Assembly (NCBI GenBank): GCA_964351775.1
Contig: CAYGPQ010000001.1
Coordinates: 32,354 to 96,353, forward strand
Length of the DNA: 64,000 nt
Direction: 5' to 3'
Source: Kordia sp964351775
GTDB lineage: Bacteria > Bacteroidota > Bacteroidia > Flavobacteriales > Flavobacteriaceae
A program made the position numbers and the translations under genes. This document shows positions 59,743 through 64,000 of the stretch, piece by piece; position 1 is the stretch's first letter, and each line of letters opens with the position of its first letter. A model generated the notes under the pieces. The model saw only the letters and a program-made list of their open reading frames with translations, was not told the DNA's origin and ran no database searches.

Positions 59743-62508
59743 ATGAAAACCCTTAAAATTTTTGTATTTCTACTTGCGGCTTTTTCACTTCTTCTAGTCA
59801 CATGTAAACCGAACAATACAGATGTTGTAGAAACAACAGAGCAAACAATAAGACAAAGACTGAACATTCCTGATGCTGCTTCGAAAATTTTAATCTTAAG
59901 TCATGCTGCACACATGGATTGGGATTGGCTCAATATGTTTCCTTATAATGTAGATGAAAGTGGACCAGCGTATAATTATAGTTACTTTGGAGGAAACACC
60001 CAACCTGCGGATAGTATTCTATCGAAAGCTACAGAGAATTTGCAAAATTCCGCATATTATTATTCGGTATGTGAAATGGGATTTTTAAGAGCTTTTGCTA
60101 AAAACAAACCATCACTTTTTAGTCAAATGAAAGCATCTAAGCGGATGCGTGTTGTCGGTGGCGGAATAACTTCTCCTGATAATTTATTGCCAAACGGAGA
60201 AACTTTTTTTAGAAATTATTTAGTAGCCAATACTTGGTTAGATGAAGTACAAGTTCCATGGTCAACACAAGTTTGGGTTCCAGACGATTTTGGGCACGAT
60301 CCACAATTACCTGTGATGCTAAATGCAATGGACGCTATGGGCGTTGGGTTTGCAAGAATTCCTGGCGCATGTGATGGAAATCCTCAAGATGGTTTTAATA
60401 CTACGGCAAGTACATTATTAGACACAAACAATGGTGATGTAGATTTTATTTGGCAAGGTGCAGATGGCTCTGAAGTCATTGCGCATTGGTTGGAAGATCA
60501 CTACGATCAGGGAAATAATATTGATGTAGCTGCATCAGATTATGCAACTCCACAAGAGATTATAAATTGTGGAAATCAAGTGTATTCATCTACAAATATA
60601 GGGCACATTACATCATACATAGGTGCAAATCAGCCCGTATCACCAACACCGTATATGTATGTTCATGTAAGTAGTGATTTTCTACTTCCTTATCAGGATC
60701 TTGTTCAAGATGCTATTGATTGGAATAAGAGTACTGACGGATATGCAAAAACAGGCGTGTATGTAGTTGTAGCTACTTTTGATGAATACATTCGATTGGT
60801 TGATATTCATAAAAACAAGTTGAAAACAAGAACGTATAATGCAAGTTCAGCAGCCACAGATTTTGCACCAAATCCTTATTGGATGGGGTATTACGCAAGT
60901 AGACCTGAATTGAAAATTTTACATAATAAAGCCACCAAAAGTTTATTAAGAGCAGAGTCTTTCCAAGTATTAGAAAATACACTTTTAGCAACAAATGCTA
61001 CGGAGAAAAAAACACAATCAGCAGCTATTAATAATGCTTGGAACACCTTAGCAGCGAGTACACACCACGATTATATCACTGGGACAGCTGTTGATGGAGT
61101 GTATTTGAATGAGCAACTACCGATGCTACATCAAGCGTTGAAAGAAGGAACTGGTTTGTCTCAAAATTTTATGCAAAACATTACAAACAATATCAAACAA
61201 ACTTCAGGAGCTGTTGCAGTATTTAATCAGCTTGGTACATCAAATCAAGGAATTATAGCGTATGATACAGGAGGGAAAACTTCTTATTTGAATGTAAAAG
61301 CACCATCTTTAGGATACCAATTGAATGATATTGCAACCGCTTCTCAAGGGGATGGAAGTTTAAAAGTAGCAAAAAATCCAAATGGCGATTATTATTTTCA
61401 AAACAGTTATTTGACGGCAACATTCGATCAAAAAACAGGAGAAATAAGCAGTGTCATTGATAAAACTACTGGAAATAATATTTTGGCAGGAAATGCAAAT
61501 GAAATCGTTTTTTATAAAGATTCTGGAGATATTTATCGTTTTGGATACGAAACAGGCTGCGGATTTACACAAGATACAAATGCTAGTTATACGATTCAAT
61601 CGATTACAGCAGATACCACAAATACGTTAAACAAATCCATCACGATTGCAAAATTGTATACGGTTGATGGAACCACATTTCCATATACAATTACGTATAG
61701 TTTGCGACAAGGAGAACCATTTTTACGAATTTCCACCACAGGAACGGCGCCAAATAGTCAGACATATCCTAAACCTTCGTACACAGTCATGGTAAAATTT
61801 CCATTAGCGTCTAAAGTAAGTGCAATGGATGTTGGAACGCCATATCATTGGAATACAGTATATCCAATGGCATACGGAAGTAACACAGATTTTAATGCAA
61901 CGATGTGGGCAACACATGACTTTGTGGTTCCTAAAGATAGTAACGGATCGTCTTTAGCAGCTATTTATCACAGTGCAACACCCGCATGGACTTCTGACAG
62001 TAATATGTTATATGGTGTTATTTTAAGAAATACACCAGGCGGAAATTGTAATCACGGTTATGGAGCTAACGGAAGTGATAATACGGCGCATACACAAGAA
62101 TACGCGTTGCGAATTCCGAGCGGACTTTCGTCAGCGAAAACAGCTGCTCCATTCATAGAAGCACGACAATATAATACACCAATGGTTGCCATCGCAGCAA
62201 CAGGAAACGGTAGCTTGCCAAGTCAATATTCGTTAGCAGCTCCAACAGGAAATACAAATACGTTAATTACCGCCGCAAAATGGTCTTCTGTAAATGCGGA
62301 TGATTTTATTTTAAGGATGTATCAAGCTTCAAATTCAAAGACGACAGAAACAATCAATCTAGCAAAATCACCTTCGGGATGTGAAATTGTGACTGCTTTA
62401 GAAAAACCATTTGTAAATTCGAATCCAAATTCGACCTGTACGATTTCAACAAGTACAGTAAAAGTTACCATGGAAAAAGCTGTTACAACGTTGAAAATTA
62501 ACTATTAA
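59743..62508 (+). CDS. GH38 alpha-mannosidase-like lipoprotein
   Basis: This 921-aa lipoprotein has signal FFXXXX-type ending SLLLVTC with Cys21. The GH38 zinc site and nucleophile are preserved in variant form. HMDWDW has His57 and Asp59 (usually HxDxGW). WVPDDFGHDPQLPVML contains the nucleophile/zinc Asp near 182 (usually DPFGHS), and STHHDYITGT near 439 supplies the C-terminal His. Long beta-sandwich domains fill residues 520-921. It likely trims alpha-mannose from glycans at the cell surface. The first motif's Trp for Gly suggests a divergent subgroup. Confidence 0.85.
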   Translation: MKTLKIFVFLLAAFSLLLVTCKPNNTDVVETTEQTIRQRLNIPDAASKILILSHAAHMDWDWLNMFPYNVDESGPAYNYSYFGGNTQPADSILSKATENLQNSAYYYSVCEMGFLRAFAKNKPSLFSQMKASKRMRVVGGGITSPDNLLPNGETFFRNYLVANTWLDEVQVPWSTQVWVPDDFGHDPQLPVMLNAMDAMGVGFARIPGACDGNPQDGFNTTASTLLDTNNGDVDFIWQGADGSEVIAHWLEDHYDQGNNIDVAASDYATPQEIINCGNQVYSSTNIGHITSYIGANQPVSPTPYMYVHVSSDFLLPYQDLVQDAIDWNKSTDGYAKTGVYVVVATFDEYIRLVDIHKNKLKTRTYNASSAATDFAPNPYWMGYYASRPELKILHNKATKSLLRAESFQVLENTLLATNATEKKTQSAAINNAWNTLAASTHHDYITGTAVDGVYLNEQLPMLHQALKEGTGLSQNFMQNITNNIKQTSGAVAVFNQLGTSNQGIIAYDTGGKTSYLNVKAPSLGYQLNDIATASQGDGSLKVAKNPNGDYYFQNSYLTATFDQKTGEISSVIDKTTGNNILAGNANEIVFYKDSGDIYRFGYETGCGFTQDTNASYTIQSITADTTNTLNKSITIAKLYTVDGTTFPYTITYSLRQGEPFLRISTTGTAPNSQTYPKPSYTVMVKFPLASKVSAMDVGTPYHWNTVYPMAYGSNTDFNATMWATHDFVVPKDSNGSSLAAIYHSATPAWTSDSNMLYGVILRNTPGGNCNHGYGANGSDNTAHTQEYALRIPSGLSSAKTAAPFIEARQYNTPMVAIAATGNGSLPSQYSLAAPTGNTNTLITAAKWSSVNADDFILRMYQASNSKTTETINLAKSPSGCEIVTALEKPFVNSNPNSTCTISTSTVKVTMEKAVTTLKINY

Positions 62509-62539
62509 ACAGATATCTGAACCATATATTAATTAGTTG

Positions 62540-62575
62540 AAATCTCCATAAATAAATTTTTTATGGAGATTTTTT
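62540..62575. terminator. Terminator between GH38 gene and convergent peptide gene
   Basis: AAATCTCCATAA (62540-62551) and TTATGGAGATTT (62561-62572) are perfect 12-bp arms with a 9-base loop and a T run after. Confidence 0.9.
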
Positions 62576-62580
62576 AACCT

Positions 62581-62781
62581 TTATCTAGGACATAGCCAAA
62601 AGATTAAAGATGCAATTGGATATAGAGGAGGCTCTTGAGGTGCATGACAATTAATATCACAGGTATTGTAACAACTTACTTGGCTGTCAAGACTTCCAAT
62701 TCCTCCTGAAGCTTGTGTTTTCTCCAAACTTGAGATCGATGCTTTTTTAAGTGTTAAGCGCTTTAAATTTCTTTTTTTCAT
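62581..62781 (-). CDS. Double-glycine leader peptide, class I lanthipeptide-like (third)
   Basis: This 66-aa peptide has leader MKKRNLKRLTLKKASISSLE (then KTQASGG), clearly of the same family as the two at 11882 and 12163, with Gly-Gly at 26-27. The 39-residue core differs entirely. It has four Cys (VSCYNTCDINCH and a late WLCPR), several Ser/Thr, and a hydrophobic C-terminal half. It is a solitary gene, convergent with GH38. Its distance of about 50 kb from the tandem pair suggests dispersed precursors served by common machinery elsewhere in the genome. Confidence 0.77.
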   Translation of the reverse strand: MKKRNLKRLTLKKASISSLEKTQASGGIGSLDSQVSCYNTCDINCHAPQEPPLYPIASLIFWLCPR

Positions 62782-62987
62782 AATGTTTCTATTTTATGTT
62801 TGATACAAAGAAAGATGAAGTATAATGCTTTTGAAACAGTTAAAATGCTGATTGTTATAGGGGTAAATACTTTTTTTAATAAGGTGATTATAACAAAATT
62901 GCTCCTGTTGAACATAAACTTTATATTTTCTTGTAACAAATTTTCAAAGTCGATACTTACGGAGCAAATAGATTATAAATGATGAAT

Positions 62988-63055
62988 CATCATGCTGAAT
63001 TTATTTCAGAATCTTATACTAGCTAGTGAGATGCTGAATAAAGTTCGACATGACG
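62988..63055. repeat. Imperfect inverted repeat (dispersed element-like)
   Basis: CATGCTGAATTTATTTCAG (62991-63009) and CTGAATAAAGTTCGACATG (63034-63052) form imperfect arms with AATCT/AGAT extending them around a short loop. It lies just upstream of the GumN-like ATG. Confidence 0.6.
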
Positions 63056-63077
63056 AAAAACCGTAAAAATTTAAAAC

Positions 63078-63929
63078 ATGAAAAAATTATATATCCTTAT
63101 CGCTTTTATTGCTTGTAGTTTTATAGGAAACGCACAAAACAAAAAATTAGAGAATTCCGTATTGTGGAAAATTGAACATAAAGACTTGGTAAAACCATCC
63201 TATCTATTAGGAACCGTACATATTTTATGTGAAGACGATTTCTCCATTCCCGAAAAAGTAACGAAAGCTTTTAACGAAACTGAAAAATTAGTCTTAGAAG
63301 TAGATATGTCAGATACTGCTGCCATGATGGAAGCGCAAAAATCAATGATTTCCAAAGAAAAATTAAGTGAAACATTATCAAAAGAGCGTCAAGAATTTTT
63401 AGACAACTTATTGCAAAAAGAACTAAAAATGCCCTTGAAAATGGTAGATAATTATAGCTTAATGACGATTTACTCCTTATTAATTCAACAAAGCATGCCA
63501 TGTACCACTAAGAAAATGTACGAATTTGAATTGATCAATCTAGCGAAAGCAAAAAACAAGAAAATTGCGGGTTTGGAAACTTTAAACGGTCAACTTGATT
63601 TCTTCGCAAAAGCGTATCCAACAGATTTCTTGTGGCAACAAATAGCATTGTATGAGGAATATAAAATTGCGTTTCAAAATATGGTAACACATTATAAAAA
63701 TGAAGATATTAGTACGCTATTTGAAGACATGAAAGACGAACGTTTTTTCAACAAAAATGCTGAATATTGGATGTTAACTTTTCGCAACTCAAATTGGGTA
63801 GAAATTATGCCCGATATGATGAAAAAGCAATCCAACTTATTTGCGGTAGGAACTGCGCATTTAGTAGGAGAAAATGGCGTGATTAATTTGTTACGCAAAC
63901 AAGGATATAAAGTAACGCCTGTATATTAA
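63078..63929 (+). CDS. TraB/GumN family protein
   Basis: This 283-aa protein has a signal peptide (residues 1-19, CSFIGNAQ). The TraB/GumN domain opens with NSVLWKIEHKDLVKPSYLLG then TVHILCEDD. The conserved GT(V)H at the start and the paired Gly-x-x-His near the C-terminus (LFAVGTAHLVGENGVINLLR) are both present; these His/Glu residues resemble TIKI-type metalloprotease sites. It is probably periplasmic or surface-attached. Two Cys (VHILCED and QSMPCTT) may form a disulfide. No partner gene is visible before the window ends. Confidence 0.9.
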   Translation: MKKLYILIAFIACSFIGNAQNKKLENSVLWKIEHKDLVKPSYLLGTVHILCEDDFSIPEKVTKAFNETEKLVLEVDMSDTAAMMEAQKSMISKEKLSETLSKERQEFLDNLLQKELKMPLKMVDNYSLMTIYSLLIQQSMPCTTKKMYEFELINLAKAKNKKIAGLETLNGQLDFFAKAYPTDFLWQQIALYEEYKIAFQNMVTHYKNEDISTLFEDMKDERFFNKNAEYWMLTFRNSNWVEIMPDMMKKQSNLFAVGTAHLVGENGVINLLRKQGYKVTPVY

Positions 63930-64000
63930 ATACTTTATTATTACTTTTTCATTTTCTTTGCTTGCCCAAAGAAAACAGAAACAAAAGAAAAGGCACTTTT

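Noticed and set aside
62800..62982. 60-residue plus-strand frame after the peptide gene
   Set aside because: It is AT-rich, starts divergently at the peptide promoter region, and lacks any recognisable feature.

Overview
This window reads as chromosome of a low-GC marine Flavobacteriaceae (Bacteroidota). Evidence: promoters of the Bacteroidota TTTG-N19-TAnnTTTG type, no Shine-Dalgarno sites, a PorT-like type IX secretion protein, mevalonate-route isoprenoid genes, DUF5686 and TPR-LuxR regulators, and several double-glycine leader peptides of the flavobacterial lanthipeptide-like kind. The genus Kordia is my best guess, by inference only. Three 100-N runs (1231-1330, 51033-51132, 59040-59139) are placeholder assembly gaps of unknown true size, each next to repeats.

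Region by region. 1-4190: the 3' end of a TPR protein, a repeat array around gap 1, a retropepsin-like protease, TatD, type I asparaginase and tRNA-Ser(GGA). 4266-9600: an ExbB/ExbD/ExbD energising operon, a PorT-like outer-membrane protein, a PAP2-like membrane protein and rpoN. 9942-14268: a TPR-LuxR regulator, two tandem double-glycine peptides, asnS, and an intergenic candidate small RNA with its own promoter and terminator. 14269-19252: an RND-superfamily permease and a DUF5686 outer-membrane protein. 19439-23972: the rplM-rpsI-rpsB-tsf-pyrH-frr translation block, with a textbook promoter before rplM. 24251-34442: an unusual envelope-type cluster with four SGNH proteins, an acyltransferase, a methyltransferase, a B12-type radical SAM enzyme, a GT-C glycosyltransferase and TerC. 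34564-36334: an orphan protein and a histidine kinase flanked by direct repeats. 36703-41780: mevalonate-branch kinase and decarboxylase, a UbiA prenyltransferase, a nitrilase, and a pseudouridine synthase whose usual catalytic Asp is Glu.

41980-47197: a membrane regulator-like protein under a helically phased GGAA array, a 56-aa lipoprotein, a TPR histidine kinase with its response regulator, a secreted unknown and a ComC-like double-glycine peptide. 47209-50801: a three-gene glycosyltransferase operon. 50802-51930: repeats, gap 2 and a YwqK/MORN-like protein. 51931-54879: a membrane polyferredoxin and an FAD oxidoreductase. 55159-59039: DUF547, an outer-membrane barrel, a GH113-like hydrolase and an Omp85 protein cut by gap 3. 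59205-63929: a RidA-like lipoprotein, a GH38 alpha-mannosidase lipoprotein, a fourth double-glycine peptide and a TraB/GumN protein.

The parts most likely to be undescribed are the four-SGNH/radical SAM cluster, the orphan double-glycine peptides with their TPR signalling neighbours, the candidate small RNA, and the structured intergenic repeats.
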